Notes: generated from the letters alone by a model not told the origin. Shown: positions 23,407-33,105, counted from the stretch's first letter. The stretch is 64,000 nucleotides of DNA from an uncultured Clostridia bacterium (GCA_937890525.1 CALADI010000048.1:1-64000), one strand, 5' to 3'. Made by a program: numbers and translations.

Positions 23407-23491
23407 TGTTGATAACTGGGGTTCTCTGGGGATAAGTGGCGAACGAATTGTGGAAAAGTCTCTTGTTTTTTCCACACCCCTGTGCTAGAAT
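23407..23491 (+). promoter_or_regulatory. dnaA promoter with DnaA boxes
   Basis: A promoter (TTGTTT 23463-23468, 17-base spacer, TAGAAT 23486-23491) overlaps a DnaA-box-like TTTTCCACA (23468-23476). Further boxes or near-boxes lie at 23407 (TGTTGATAA), 23427 (TGGGGATAA) and 23449 (TGTGGAAAA). DnaA binding here would autoregulate dnaA and may form the upstream half of the origin. Confidence 0.7.
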
Positions 23492-23567
23492 TAAGGTGTA
23501 TATCTATGCCCGTTTTTCAGAAGGATCCGGGCTTTTCCATAAGTTTCGCACGAAAGGAGCCCCACTT

Positions 23568-24881
23568 ATGTACTCATCCGCCTATGTCTGGGCGAAGGTT
23601 CTCATCAACATGGAGGAGCGGCTGGGCGCAGTCACCGTCTCCAGTTGGTTTGATGACGCCGAGGTCGTCGAGCTCAACGACGAGCATCTGATCATCTACT
23701 CCCCGTCAGACTTCCGCCGGGAGATCATTCGCCAGCGCTGTACCGAGTATATTCAGGACGCCCTGAAGGAGATCTTCAATTCCGACGCCAAGCTGCTGGT
23801 CTTTGATGACGAAGAATTGGCCGCCTACCGCTCCAAGGGAAAGAACAACACCACGCTGGACTTTGCCCCCCAATTTTCCTTTGAAAATTTCGTGGTTGGC
23901 CCATCCAACCGGTTTGCCCACGGCGCCGCCATCGCCGTGTCCAACAATCCCGGTCAGGTGTACAATCCCCTGTTCATCTACGGCCCTGCCGGTGTGGGCA
24001 AGACCCACCTGCTCTATGCCATTGCCAACGGCATCCGCAAGGTCAATCCGGATGCAAAGATCGTCTACATCAAGGGCGACCAGTTCACCAACGAGCTGAT
24101 CGCTGCCCTGCAAAGCGGCAGAAATGTGGAATTCCGCACCAAATACCGGGAAGCCGACTTGTTTTTGATCGATGATATTCAGTTTATCGCCGGTAAGGAA
24201 TCCACTCAGGAGGAATTCTTCCATACCTTTAATAAGCTGTACGAGGAGCGCAAGCAGATCGTCATGACCTCCGACCGCAAGCCCAGCGATATGCTGACAT
24301 TGGAGGATCGGCTCAAGACCCGTTTTGAGTGGGGACTTCTGGCGGATATCCAGCCCCCGGATTATGAGACCAGAATGGCCATTTTGAAGAATAAGGCCAA
24401 GAGTCTGGGGCTGGAACTCAGCGATGATGTGTGCAACTACATCGCCATCAACATCACCAACAATGTCCGGCAGATCGAGGGCACGGTGAAGAAGATCATG
24501 GCATACCGGAATCTGACGGATATGCCCCTGGATCTGCCCAATATTTCCCGGGCCATCGACGATATGTTCAAGTCCGAAGGCAGCGCCCTGCCCACCCCCA
24601 ACCTCATCATCAGCCAGGTCTGCAAGTTCTATTCCATCGACGAAGTGGTGGTTCGGGGCACATTGAAGAACAAGGGCACCGCCGAAGCCCGGCAGGTGGC
24701 CATGTATCTGATCCGCCAGATGACCAATCTGAGCCTTCCGGATATCGGACGGGAATTCAACCGGGATCACTCCACGGTGCTCCACTCCATCCGCAAGGTA
24801 GAAGTGGCGCTGAAGAACGGCAACACCACCCTGCAGGACAACATTCGGGACATCACCGCCAACATCAACAGCTGCCTGTGA
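23568..24881 (+). CDS. dnaA: Chromosomal replication initiator DnaA
   Basis: DnaA binds DnaA boxes and melts the origin. The start at 23568 follows AAAGGAGC. The 437-residue protein has domain I (about residues 1-75, with WFDDAEVVELNDEHLIIYSPSDFRR split across it), AAA+ domain III with Walker A GPAGVGKTHLL (about 140-150) and Walker B FLIDDIQFIAGK, and domain IV with the signature IGREFNRDHSTVLHSIRK (about 388-405). It lies directly upstream of the DnaA-box cluster and dnaN, as in most Firmicutes. Confidence 0.97.
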   Translation: MYSSAYVWAKVLINMEERLGAVTVSSWFDDAEVVELNDEHLIIYSPSDFRREIIRQRCTEYIQDALKEIFNSDAKLLVFDDEELAAYRSKGKNNTTLDFAPQFSFENFVVGPSNRFAHGAAIAVSNNPGQVYNPLFIYGPAGVGKTHLLYAIANGIRKVNPDAKIVYIKGDQFTNELIAALQSGRNVEFRTKYREADLFLIDDIQFIAGKESTQEEFFHTFNKLYEERKQIVMTSDRKPSDMLTLEDRLKTRFEWGLLADIQPPDYETRMAILKNKAKSLGLELSDDVCNYIAINITNNVRQIEGTVKKIMAYRNLTDMPLDLPNISRAIDDMFKSEGSALPTPNLIISQVCKFYSIDEVVVRGTLKNKGTAEARQVAMYLIRQMTNLSLPDIGREFNRDHSTVLHSIRKVEVALKNGNTTLQDNIRDITANINSCL

Positions 24882-24913
24882 CCCGTCCTATCCAAATTTT
24901 TTTCGCCGAAAAT

Positions 24914-25138
24914 TTGTCCACAGCTCCTGTGGATAGTGGAAAAGTCTTCTGTTGATAACCCAAGACTTGAAAATCTCTCCACAGAGCCTGTGGAAGGATC
25001 TTCGCTTGCCCACGTTGCACTGTGGACAAAAAGCCGTTGCGGCTCTAAGTCAAAAGGGACTTTTCCACATAAAAATCCTCTACTACTTCTACTGCTACAA
25101 AATATTATCTATTTATATATATTTTATTCTTGATATAG
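24914..25138. other. Chromosomal origin (oriC): DnaA boxes, DnaA-trios and A/T-rich unwinding element
   Basis: The dnaA-dnaN gap has boxes or near-boxes at 24914 (TTGTCCACA), 24928 (TGTGGATAG), 24950 (TGTTGATAA), 24975 (CTCTCCACA), 24989 (TGTGGAAGG), 25021 (TGTGGACAA) and 25061 (TTTTCCACA). Ten bases after the last box come six consecutive trinucleotides CTA CTA CTT CTA CTG CTA (25080-25097), the top-strand view of DnaA-trios (3'-GAT type) known from B. subtilis. These run straight into an A/T-only-like stretch (25099-25138), the expected site of strand opening. Order and spacing match the Bacillus basal unwinding system. Confidence 0.9.
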
Positions 25139-25155
25139 ATCAAAGGAGTTTGCTT

Positions 25156-26265
25156 ATGCGATTCACCTGTGAAAAAAATGCGCTGGTTACAGCGCTGAAT
25201 ATCGCCAGCCGTACCGTGGCTCAGAAGAGCAGCCTCAGCGTGATCGAAGGGATCCTGTGCACCGCCGGTATGCGTCTTTCCCTCACCGGCTACAACATGG
25301 AAACTGCCATCACCTATGAAGTGGACGCCGAGATCTCCGATCCCGGTCAGTGTGTGCTTCCGTCCAAGCTCTTTGGCGATATTGTCCGCCGTCTGCCCGA
25401 AGGTCCCGTCACCGTGGTGGTGGATGAAAAGTACAAAGTCTCCATCCGTGCGGGCTTTGCTTCTTTCACCATTGCCGCCGAACCTGCCGATGATTACCCG
25501 GAACTGCCCGATGTTGGGGAGGGCCGTGGTGTCCGCATCCCTCAGAATGCCCTGAAACGGATGATCTCCGGCACGATTTTTGCGGTTTCTGAAAATCAGA
25601 GCCGCCCCATCCACACCGGCGTCCGGTTTGAAGTGGAGGATACCGCCATTTCTGCCATTGCGGTGGACGGATTCCGGCTTGCCCGGCGCACCTTCCATCC
25701 CGAGCAGCCCACCGGCCGCACCATGGCATTCGTTGTTCCGGCTCAGGCGCTGAAGGAAGTGGAAAAGATCCTCAGCGATACGGAAGATCATGCAGAATTC
25801 ACCCTGGGCACCCGGCACATTCTGTTCCAAGTGGCAGGCGCCACCCTGGTCTGCCGGCTGCTGGACGGCGAATTCCTGGACTGGAAGCGGGTCGTTCCCA
25901 CGAACTGCCCGGTGAAATTGGTGGCAAATGTTGCAGATCTTTCCAGTTCCATCGAGCGTGTCGGTTTGATCGTGTCCGAAAAGTTCAAGAGCCCGGTGCG
26001 CTGCGTGTTCTCCAACCAGAATCTGCTGCTGCGCACCAACACCACCATCGGCGCGGCAGAGGATCAGTGCGCCATTGCCGGTGACGGCAATGAAATGGAG
26101 ATCGGCTTCAATGTGCGCTATCTTGCCGATGCCCTGAAGGCAGTTCCTTCCGAAGAAGTGACTTTGGAACTGACCAACGGGCTGAGCCCCATTGTGCTGA
26201 CCCCTGTGGACGAAAAGGAAGATTTCGCCTACATGGTTCTGCCGGTTCGTCTGAAAAATAGCTGA
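25156..26265 (+). CDS. dnaN: DNA polymerase III beta subunit (sliding clamp)
   Basis: DnaN forms the ring that tethers DNA polymerase to DNA. I choose the ATG at 25156, after CAAAGGAG, giving 369 residues, the usual length; the longer frame to the left would read through the origin. The protein opens MRFTCEKNALVTALNIASRTV and has the three repeated clamp domains, ending with the usual PVR-like motif (YMVLPVRLKNS). Confidence 0.97.
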   Translation: MRFTCEKNALVTALNIASRTVAQKSSLSVIEGILCTAGMRLSLTGYNMETAITYEVDAEISDPGQCVLPSKLFGDIVRRLPEGPVTVVVDEKYKVSIRAGFASFTIAAEPADDYPELPDVGEGRGVRIPQNALKRMISGTIFAVSENQSRPIHTGVRFEVEDTAISAIAVDGFRLARRTFHPEQPTGRTMAFVVPAQALKEVEKILSDTEDHAEFTLGTRHILFQVAGATLVCRLLDGEFLDWKRVVPTNCPVKLVANVADLSSSIERVGLIVSEKFKSPVRCVFSNQNLLLRTNTTIGAAEDQCAIAGDGNEMEIGFNVRYLADALKAVPSEEVTLELTNGLSPIVLTPVDEKEDFAYMVLPVRLKNS

Positions 26266-26313
26266 TACTGCGGATTTTTCCGCTTTTCCCCAAAAAGAAA
26301 AAGGAGTTTTCCC

Positions 26314-26565
26314 ATGAAAGTTACGGTAACGAAAAAGGATCCCCGGATCCCGGTGTCCATCGGGACGGAATTTATCAAGCTGGAATCGGCGCTGAAGCTG
26401 GCCAACGCCGTGCCCTCCGGCGGTCAGGCGAAGATCCTGATCCAAGACGGAGCGGTTTCGGTGAACGGCGAAGTATGCACCATGCGGGGCAAAAAGCTCT
26501 ATCCCGGGGATCAGTTTGAATTTATGGGTCAGCAGTATCTGATCTGCATCCATGGAACTGTGTGA
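26314..26565 (+). CDS. rlbA: S4-domain RNA-binding protein (YaaA/RlbA)
   Basis: This 83-residue protein has an S4 fold: FIKLESALKLANAVPSGGQA, AKILIQDGAVSVNGEV and KLYPGDQFEF. In Firmicutes this gene sits between dnaN and recF (B. subtilis yaaA, later rlbA) and is implicated in 50S ribosome assembly. It overlaps recF by 14 bases. Confidence 0.92.
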   Translation: MKVTVTKKDPRIPVSIGTEFIKLESALKLANAVPSGGQAKILIQDGAVSVNGEVCTMRGKKLYPGDQFEFMGQQYLICIHGTV

Positions 26566-27652
26566 ACTCAGCCTTCAGGGCTTCCGAAATTATGACCAGC
26601 TGGAATTCACCGCTGCTCCGGGGGTAAATCTCATTGTGGGGGACAATGCCCAAGGCAAGACCAATCTTCTGGAAGCCATCATCTATCTTGGCTCCGGAAA
26701 GAGTTTCCGCACCCAGAAAACCGGGGAATTGATCCGATTTGGTTCGGATTTCGGAGAAATTTCCGGGAAGATCTATGCCCAGGATCGAATGCAGACCCTG
26801 CGCACGGTGATCTTTCCCGACCGCAGGCCCCGCAGGCTCTACCGCAACGGGGTGAAGAAAAAATCCGCCGCCGAAACGGCGGGGGGTTTGACCACGGTGC
26901 TGTTCTGCCCGGAGGATCTGATGGTGCTCAAGGCGGGGGCTTCCGCCCGGCGCCGGCTGGGGGATCAAGCCCTGTGCCAGATGCGCCCCAATTATGATGC
27001 GGCGCTGAATCAATATATGCGGATCTTGGAGCAGAAAAGCAGGATCCTGAAGGACCGCTTCCACGATCCCCGGCTGCTGGAGCTGCTGCCGGACTATGAT
27101 CTGCGGCTGTGCCAAGTGGGCGCCATGCTGATCTCCTACCGTGCAAGATTTTATGCAGGATTGGCAGAGGCGGCGTCCGTCTATCACGGACAGTTTACCG
27201 GCGGCGCAGAGGAATTTCAGCTGGAATACCACACCGTTTCCACGGTGCAAGACCCTATGGCATCTCTTGCAAAGCTGACAGAGGATTTGCAAGAACATCT
27301 TGCCCGTCATGCAAAAGCGGAACTGGAATCGGGGCAATGCCTCACCGGCCCCCACCGGGACGATTTCGATGTGAAGCTGTCCGGGCTGTCGGTGAAGAGC
27401 TTCGGCTCTCAGGGGCAGACCCGCACCGCCGCCATCAGCCTGAAGCTGGCCCAGCGGGAGCTGATGCGCCGGGAGACCGGCGAGGAGCCGGTGCTGCTGC
27501 TGGATGATGTGCTGTCGGAACTGGATCCCGGCCGGCAGGACTTCGTGCTGAACCAGATCACCTCGGGTCAGGTGTTCATCACCTGCTGTGAGCCCGGCCG
27601 CTTCACCCGGCTGGGGCAAACCATCCGCGTCCGCAAGGGCGCCATCGTGTAA
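26552..27652 (+). CDS. recF: RecF recombination mediator ATPase
   Basis: RecF is an ABC/SMC-like ATPase that helps load RecA at gapped DNA. The 366-residue protein has Walker A GDNAQGKTNLLEA (about residues 30-42), a signature region GSQGQTRTAAISLKLAQ (about 289-305) and Walker B VLLLDDVLSELD (about 317-328). Length and place between rlbA and gyrB are standard. Confidence 0.96.
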   Translation: MELCELSLQGFRNYDQLEFTAAPGVNLIVGDNAQGKTNLLEAIIYLGSGKSFRTQKTGELIRFGSDFGEISGKIYAQDRMQTLRTVIFPDRRPRRLYRNGVKKKSAAETAGGLTTVLFCPEDLMVLKAGASARRRLGDQALCQMRPNYDAALNQYMRILEQKSRILKDRFHDPRLLELLPDYDLRLCQVGAMLISYRARFYAGLAEAASVYHGQFTGGAEEFQLEYHTVSTVQDPMASLAKLTEDLQEHLARHAKAELESGQCLTGPHRDDFDVKLSGLSVKSFGSQGQTRTAAISLKLAQRELMRRETGEEPVLLLDDVLSELDPGRQDFVLNQITSGQVFITCCEPGRFTRLGQTIRVRKGAIV

Positions 27653-27683
27653 ATTTCTAACATTTTTCAAAGGAGGTCAATTC

Positions 27684-29612
27684 ATGTCTGACGAAACAAG
27701 AGTCGAACAGGAATATGGCGCCAGTCAAATACAGGTATTGGAGGGACTGGAGGCGGTGCGTAAGCGCCCCGGTATGTACATCGGATCCACCTCCTCCTCC
27801 GGTCTGCACCATCTGGTTTACGAGATCGTGGACAACGCCATCGACGAGGCGCTGGCCGGATTCTGTAAGCACATCACTGTCACCATCAATCCCGGCAATT
27901 CCATCACTGTCACCGACGACGGACGGGGCATCCCCGTGGACATCCAAGCCCAGACCGGGCGGCCTGCCATGGAGGTCGTCTTCACCGTGCTCCACGCCGG
28001 CGGCAAATTCGGCGGCGGCGGCTATAAAGTCTCCGGCGGACTCCACGGCGTGGGCGCCTCGGTGGTCAACGCCTTGTCCCAATGGCTGCAGGTGCAGGTG
28101 CACAAAAACGGCAAGATCCACCAGATGCGCTTTGAGCGGGGCGTCATCACCCAGAATATGACCATCGTGGGGGATACCGACCACACCGGCACCACCGTCA
28201 CCTTCCAGCCCGACCCGGAGATGTTTGACAGCCTGATCTACGATTATGAGATCCTGCACACCCGGATGCGGGAGGAGGCCTTCCTGAACGCAGGGCTGAC
28301 CATCACCATCGAGGACCGGCGGGAGGAAGAGCCCGTCACGGATACCATGTGCTACGAAGGCGGCATCCGGGAGTTTGCCTCTTGGGCGAACCGGAACAAA
28401 TCCGTGATCCATGACGATGTGATCTACATGAGCGGCAGCAAGGACGATGCGTCCGCGGAGATCGCTCTGCAATACAACGACGGCTACAGCGAGACCATGC
28501 TCTCCTTTGCCAACGATGTGCGCACCCCGGAAGGCGGTATGCACGAGGTGGGCTTCAAGACGGCCCTGACCCGGGTGCTGAATGCCTACGGCACCAAAAA
28601 CGGCATCATCAAGGGCGAGGACAAAGTCTCCGGTGACGACTGCCGGGAGGGCATCACTGCCATCATCTCCGTCAAACTCACCGACGCGCAGTTCGAAGGT
28701 CAGACCAAGGCGAAGCTGGGCAATGCCTACATCCGCACGCTGGTGGATTCCGTGGTCACCAAGCAGCTGACCACCTACTTTGAAGAACACCCCCAGACCG
28801 CCAAGGTCATCTTGGAAAAGGCTATGATGGCCAACCGGGCACGGGAAGCCGCCCGGAAGGCCCGGGAGTCCATCCGCCGTAAGACAGCCCTGGGCGGCGC
28901 TGCAATGCCCGATAAGCTGCGGGACTGTAATGAGACGGACGCAGCCCTGACCGAGCTGTACATCGTCGAGGGTGACTCCGCAGGCGGCTCTGCCACCCAA
29001 GGCCGGGATTCCCGGTTCCAAGCCATCCTGCCCCTGTGGGGCAAGATGCTGAATGTGGAGAAGGCCCGGGAGGACAAGGTCATCGGCAATGACAAGCTCC
29101 AGCCGGTGATCACGGCGCTGGGCGCCGGCATCGGTGAGGAGTTCGATGTGTCCAAGCTGCGCTACCACAAGGTGGTCATCATGGCGGACGCCGACGTGGA
29201 CGGCAGCCATATCCGCACGCTGCTTTTGACCTTCTTCTTCCGCTTCATGCGCCCGCTGATCGAGCACGGCTATGTGTATGCCGCCATGCCTCCGCTTTAC
29301 AAGCTGGTGCGGGGCAAGACCACCCGGTATGCCTTCTCCGATGCCCAGCGGGATCAGATCAGCGCCGAGATGCGGGGGGACAACCCCAACGCCAAGGTGG
29401 ACATCAGCCGGAACAAGGGTCTTGGTGAGATGGACCCCCACGAACTGTGGGAGACCACCATGGACCCGGAGAAGCGCACCCTGAAGCGGATCCAGCTGGA
29501 GGATGCCGCCCGGGCGGACGAGATCTTCACCCTGCTCATGGGTGAGAAAGTCGAACCCAGAAGAGAATACATCGAAGCAAACGCCAAGTTTGCCCAAAAT
29601 CTGGACTACTAA
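27684..29612 (+). CDS. gyrB: DNA gyrase subunit B
   Basis: GyrB is the ATPase subunit of the negative-supercoiling topoisomerase. The ATG at 27684 follows AAAGGAGGT, giving 642 residues. GHKL ATP-site motifs are VYEIVDNAIDEAL, DDGRGIPVD and GGLHGVGASVVNAL. The TOPRIM domain shows IVEGDSAGGSA (about 432-442) and MADADVDGSHIRTL (about 507-520) with its metal-binding Asp. The C-terminal end (GLGEMDPHELWETTMDP) is also conserved. gyrA follows after 12 bases. Confidence 0.97.
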   Translation: MSDETRVEQEYGASQIQVLEGLEAVRKRPGMYIGSTSSSGLHHLVYEIVDNAIDEALAGFCKHITVTINPGNSITVTDDGRGIPVDIQAQTGRPAMEVVFTVLHAGGKFGGGGYKVSGGLHGVGASVVNALSQWLQVQVHKNGKIHQMRFERGVITQNMTIVGDTDHTGTTVTFQPDPEMFDSLIYDYEILHTRMREEAFLNAGLTITIEDRREEEPVTDTMCYEGGIREFASWANRNKSVIHDDVIYMSGSKDDASAEIALQYNDGYSETMLSFANDVRTPEGGMHEVGFKTALTRVLNAYGTKNGIIKGEDKVSGDDCREGITAIISVKLTDAQFEGQTKAKLGNAYIRTLVDSVVTKQLTTYFEEHPQTAKVILEKAMMANRAREAARKARESIRRKTALGGAAMPDKLRDCNETDAALTELYIVEGDSAGGSATQGRDSRFQAILPLWGKMLNVEKAREDKVIGNDKLQPVITALGAGIGEEFDVSKLRYHKVVIMADADVDGSHIRTLLLTFFFRFMRPLIEHGYVYAAMPPLYKLVRGKTTRYAFSDAQRDQISAEMRGDNPNAKVDISRNKGLGEMDPHELWETTMDPEKRTLKRIQLEDAARADEIFTLLMGEKVEPRREYIEANAKFAQNLDY

Positions 29613-29624
29613 GGAGGGATCGTC

Positions 29625-32162
29625 TTGGCACAGCATAAAAAAGACTATAAGCCCGAGGACATCATGTTCCCGGATCAGGCGATCGTCAACTCCGAACTGG
29701 TTCAGGAGATGAAGAACAGCTATATCGAATACGCCATGTCGGTCATCGTGGGCAGAGCCCTGCCCGATGTCCGGGACGGCCTGAAGCCGGTGCACCGGCG
29801 GATCCTGTACGCCATGTACGAGGATAACCTGACCTCCGACCGGCCCTTCCGCAAGAGCGCCACCTGCGTGGGCGATGTGCTGGGCCGCTACCACCCCCAT
29901 GGAGACAGCTCGGTCTATGACGCTCTGGTGCGTCTTGCCCAGGACTTCTCCATGCGCTATATGCTGGTGGACGGTCACGGCAACTTCGGCAGCGTGGACG
30001 GAGATCCCCCTGCTGCCTACCGTTATACCGAAGCCAGAATGTCCAAAATCTCCAACGAGATGCTCCGGGACATTGAAAAAGACACCGTGGACTGGGATGC
30101 CAACTTCGATGAGACCCGCAAGGAGCCTCTGGTGCTGCCCTCCCGGTTCCCCAACCTGCTGGTCAACGGCTCTTCCGGCATCGCCGTGGGCATGGCAACG
30201 AATATCCCCCCTCACAACCTCACCGAGGTCATCAACGCCTGCATCTGCGTGCTGGACAATCCCGAGGCCACGCTGGGGGATCTGATGGAGCACATCACCG
30301 GCCCGGACTTCCCCACCAGCGCCATCATCATGGGCAGAGCCGGCATCCGTGCCGCCTATGCCACCGGCAAGGGCAGAGTGACCTTGCGGGCAAGGACCCA
30401 TTTTGAGGAATTCGGGCAGAACCGCACCCGGATCATCGTCACCGAGATCCCCTATCAGGTGAACAAGCGCATGCTCATCAAGCATATGGCGGATCAGGTC
30501 AACGACAAGCGCCTGGACGGCATCTCCGAGATCCGGGACGAGTCCGACCGCACCGGTATGCGGATCGTCATCGAGCTGAAGCGGGACGCCAATGCTCAGG
30601 TGGTGCTGAACCGGCTGTTCAGCCAGACCAGCTTGCAGACCACCTTCGCCATCAACATGATCGCTCTGGTGCGCAACCCCGCCCATCCCAAGGTGCTCCA
30701 GCCCAAGGTGCTGTCCCTGCGGGAGATCTTGGACGAGTATTTGGCGTTCCAAGAGGATGTGATCGTCCGGCGCACCCGGTTCGACCTGAAAAAGGCCCAG
30801 GAGCGTGCCCACCTGCTGGAGGGTCTGCTCATCGCCCAGGACAACATCGACGAGGTCATCAAGATCATCCGTTCGTCCTATGACAACGCCAAGGAAAACC
30901 TGATGACCCGCTTCGGACTGTCCGATGTGCAGGCACAGGCGATCTTGGATATGCGTCTGAAGGCGCTGCAGGGGCTGGATCGGGAGAAACTGCAAAACGA
31001 GTACAACGAGATCGAAGAAAAGATCGCCTATTACAACCGCGTCCTCGCCGACCCGGAGCTGGTCAAGTCCATCCTGAAGGAGGAGCTCACCGCCATCCGG
31101 GACAAGTTCGGTGACGGCCGCAAGACCGAGATCCAGGATGTGGAGGACGAGATCGACATCGAGGATCTCATCGAGGAAGAGGAATGCTGCTTCACCTTGT
31201 CCAACGACGGCTACATCAAGCGGATGCCCGTGGACACCTACCGCACCCAGAGCCGGGGCGGTCGGGGCGTCAACGCCCAGAACCTCAAGGAAGAGGACTA
31301 TGTGAAGAACATTTTCGTGGCCTCTACCCACGACCATATGCTCTTCTTCACCGATCTGGGCAGAGTCCACCACCGCAAGGGCTACCAGATCCCCGAGGCA
31401 GGCAGAACCGCAAGAGGCACCGCCATCGTGAATATCCTGCCCCTGGAGCAGGGAGAGCAGGTCACCGCTGTGGTCACCACCCGGGAGTTTGAGGAGAACG
31501 AATATCTGGTGATGGTCACGCGCAACGGCACCGTGAAGCGGATGAACTTCCAGACCCTTTCCACCCGGCGCAAGGGCGGCATCCGTGCCCTGACGCTGGA
31601 CGAGGGGGATCACCTCATCAATGTGATCCGCACCCACGGCGACGATAAAATCATCATTGCCACGGCACAGGGTATGTCCATCTGCTTCCACGAGACCGAT
31701 GCCCGCACCATGGGCCGGGATGCCACCGGCGTCCGGGGCATCCTGCTGGGCGAGGAGGACTATGTCATCGGCGCAGAGAAGGCCGAGGAGGGCAAGTGCC
31801 TGCTCACCGTCACCCAGCGGGGCTACGGCAAGCGCACCGAGGTGGACGAGTACCTGCGTACCGGTCCCGACGGCGCCAAGATCCCCCAGAACCGGGGCGG
31901 CAAGGGTCTGAAGAACTACAACATCACCGAAAAGACCGGCCTTGTGGCGGGCTGCCGTGTGGTGGGCGAGGATGACGATGTGATGCTCATTGAGAGCGGC
32001 GGCGTCATCATCCGCATCCCGGCTTCTTCCATCAATGTCTACAAGCGGGACACCCAAGGTGTCATCGTCATGCGGGTGGAAGAGGGTAACCAAGTGGTCT
32101 CCGTGGAGCGTATCGACCATGTGGACGAGACGGAGACCACACCTGAGGGATCCGCAGAATGA
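29625..32162 (+). CDS. gyrA: DNA gyrase subunit A
   Basis: GyrA cuts and rejoins DNA. The start is a TTG at 29625 after AAGGAGGG. The 845-residue protein opens with GRALPDVRDGLKPVHRR. The quinolone-determining region reads HPHGDSSVYDALVR, with the wild-type-like Ser and Asp at the positions of E. coli Ser83 and Asp87. The catalytic Tyr lies in AAYRYTEARM (about residue 128). The C-terminal beta-pinwheel follows, with a GyrA-box-like QSRGGRGV (about 540). It overlaps rnhA by 4 bases. Confidence 0.97.
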   Translation: MAQHKKDYKPEDIMFPDQAIVNSELVQEMKNSYIEYAMSVIVGRALPDVRDGLKPVHRRILYAMYEDNLTSDRPFRKSATCVGDVLGRYHPHGDSSVYDALVRLAQDFSMRYMLVDGHGNFGSVDGDPPAAYRYTEARMSKISNEMLRDIEKDTVDWDANFDETRKEPLVLPSRFPNLLVNGSSGIAVGMATNIPPHNLTEVINACICVLDNPEATLGDLMEHITGPDFPTSAIIMGRAGIRAAYATGKGRVTLRARTHFEEFGQNRTRIIVTEIPYQVNKRMLIKHMADQVNDKRLDGISEIRDESDRTGMRIVIELKRDANAQVVLNRLFSQTSLQTTFAINMIALVRNPAHPKVLQPKVLSLREILDEYLAFQEDVIVRRTRFDLKKAQERAHLLEGLLIAQDNIDEVIKIIRSSYDNAKENLMTRFGLSDVQAQAILDMRLKALQGLDREKLQNEYNEIEEKIAYYNRVLADPELVKSILKEELTAIRDKFGDGRKTEIQDVEDEIDIEDLIEEEECCFTLSNDGYIKRMPVDTYRTQSRGGRGVNAQNLKEEDYVKNIFVASTHDHMLFFTDLGRVHHRKGYQIPEAGRTARGTAIVNILPLEQGEQVTAVVTTREFEENEYLVMVTRNGTVKRMNFQTLSTRRKGGIRALTLDEGDHLINVIRTHGDDKIIIATAQGMSICFHETDARTMGRDATGVRGILLGEEDYVIGAEKAEEGKCLLTVTQRGYGKRTEVDEYLRTGPDGAKIPQNRGGKGLKNYNITEKTGLVAGCRVVGEDDDVMLIESGGVIIRIPASSINVYKRDTQGVIVMRVEEGNQVVSVERIDHVDETETTPEGSAE

Positions 32163-32599
32163 AAACCGTGACCATCTATACCGACGGCGCCTGCTCCGGC
32201 AACCCCGGCCCCGGGGGCTGGGGTGCCATTCTGGAGTACGGCGGGGTGGAGAAGGAACTCTCCGGCGGGGAGATAAGCACCACCAACAACCGCATGGAGC
32301 TGACGGCGGTGATCCGTGCCCTTCAGGCGTTGAAGCAGCCCTGCACCGTGGAGCTGTATTCCGACTCCAAATATGTCATCGACGCCTTGGAAAAGGGCTG
32401 GGCGGTGGGCTGGCAGAAGCGGGGCTGGATCAAATCCGACAAAAAGCCCGCGCTGAACGCAGACCTGTGGCAGATCCTGCTGGATCTGTGCCAAGTCCAC
32501 ACCCTGCACACCCATTGGGTCAAGGGGCACGCCGCCAATCCCAAGAATGAGCGCTGCGACCAGCTTGCCGTGAGCCAGTGGAAGAAGCTGCGCAGCTAA
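32159..32599 (+). CDS. rnhA: Ribonuclease HI
   Basis: RNase HI cuts the RNA strand of RNA-DNA hybrids. The 146-residue protein has all the catalytic residues at nearly E. coli numbering: Asp9 (YTDGACSGNPGPGGW), Glu47 (NNRMELTAV), Asp69 (YSDSKYV), His124 (WVKGHA) and Asp134 (NERCDQLA). The basic handle region (WQKRGWIKSDKKP) is present. Translational coupling with gyrA by a 4-base overlap joins supercoiling and R-loop removal in one operon. Confidence 0.97.
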   Translation: MKTVTIYTDGACSGNPGPGGWGAILEYGGVEKELSGGEISTTNNRMELTAVIRALQALKQPCTVELYSDSKYVIDALEKGWAVGWQKRGWIKSDKKPALNADLWQILLDLCQVHTLHTHWVKGHAANPKNERCDQLAVSQWKKLRS

Positions 32600-32609
32600 G
32601 GAGGAGCAC

Positions 32610-32894
32610 ATGGAAGAAAAATTCATCGCCGCATGGATGCAGGCAAGGCAGACCGCCAAAGAACTGGGGGTGCGTATGCGTCCCATGGAGCCGTCTGATG
32701 CCCTGCGTCAGGCAAGATACTGCTTGGATTCCCACCGGGTCAGCGACGGGTTTGAAGTTCTGGCGGACAAGGGCCGGCTGGATCTGACGCTGGAAGCCCT
32801 TGCGGTGGATAAGCGGTTCACCGCTCTGTTCACCGACGATCAGGCGAATACCGCCTTGGGCCGCCTGCTGGAAAATGGCTATTATCACCAATAG
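32610..32894 (+). CDS. Hypothetical 94-residue protein after rnhA
   Basis: An AAGGAGG ribosome binding site and 10-base spacing after rnhA support this gene. The protein is predicted mostly helical, with no signal peptide or membrane segment: MEEKFIAAWMQARQTAKELG, then ALRQARYCLDSHRVSDGFEVLADKG. It has no motif I recognise. Being the last gene before a strong terminator, it is co-transcribed with gyrA-rnhA. Confidence 0.75.
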   Translation: MEEKFIAAWMQARQTAKELGVRMRPMEPSDALRQARYCLDSHRVSDGFEVLADKGRLDLTLEALAVDKRFTALFTDDQANTALGRLLENGYYHQ

Positions 32895-32897
32895 AGT

Positions 32898-32938
32898 ACA
32901 AAGGAGACGCGTTCGAACGCGTCTCCTTTGTTATTTTT
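32898..32938 (+). terminator. Terminator of the origin-region operon
   Basis: A perfect 16-base-pair stem (ACAAAGGAGACGCGTT and its complement) with a two-base loop is followed by TATTTTT. Confidence 0.92.
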
Positions 32939-32982
32939 GAAAGAAAAACGAAATCGGTATGGGGATACCGGTTTCATCCCAT

Positions 32983-33010
32983 TGACAAATATAGTAAATA
33001 TAGCTAAAAT
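32983..33010 (+). promoter_or_regulatory. Promoter of the pilus operon
   Basis: A perfect TTGACA (32983-32988) is followed after 16 bases by TAAAAT (33005-33010), in a markedly A/T-rich stretch (32980-33080). The leader to the first gene is about 90 bases. Confidence 0.75.
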
Positions 33011-33105
33011 TGAATCAAAGAACTGAGTAATATAGAAATATATTACAAAAATTATTAAATTTTTACAAATAATATCAAAACTTTCCCGGTGGGAGCGATG
33101 TTCAC

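Noticed and set aside
27657..32120. A 1487-codon open frame on the minus strand
   Set aside because: It is exactly antisense to gyrB and gyrA, has a low-complexity Leu/Gly/His/Val composition, and arises because the high-G+C codons of those genes rarely create antisense stops.
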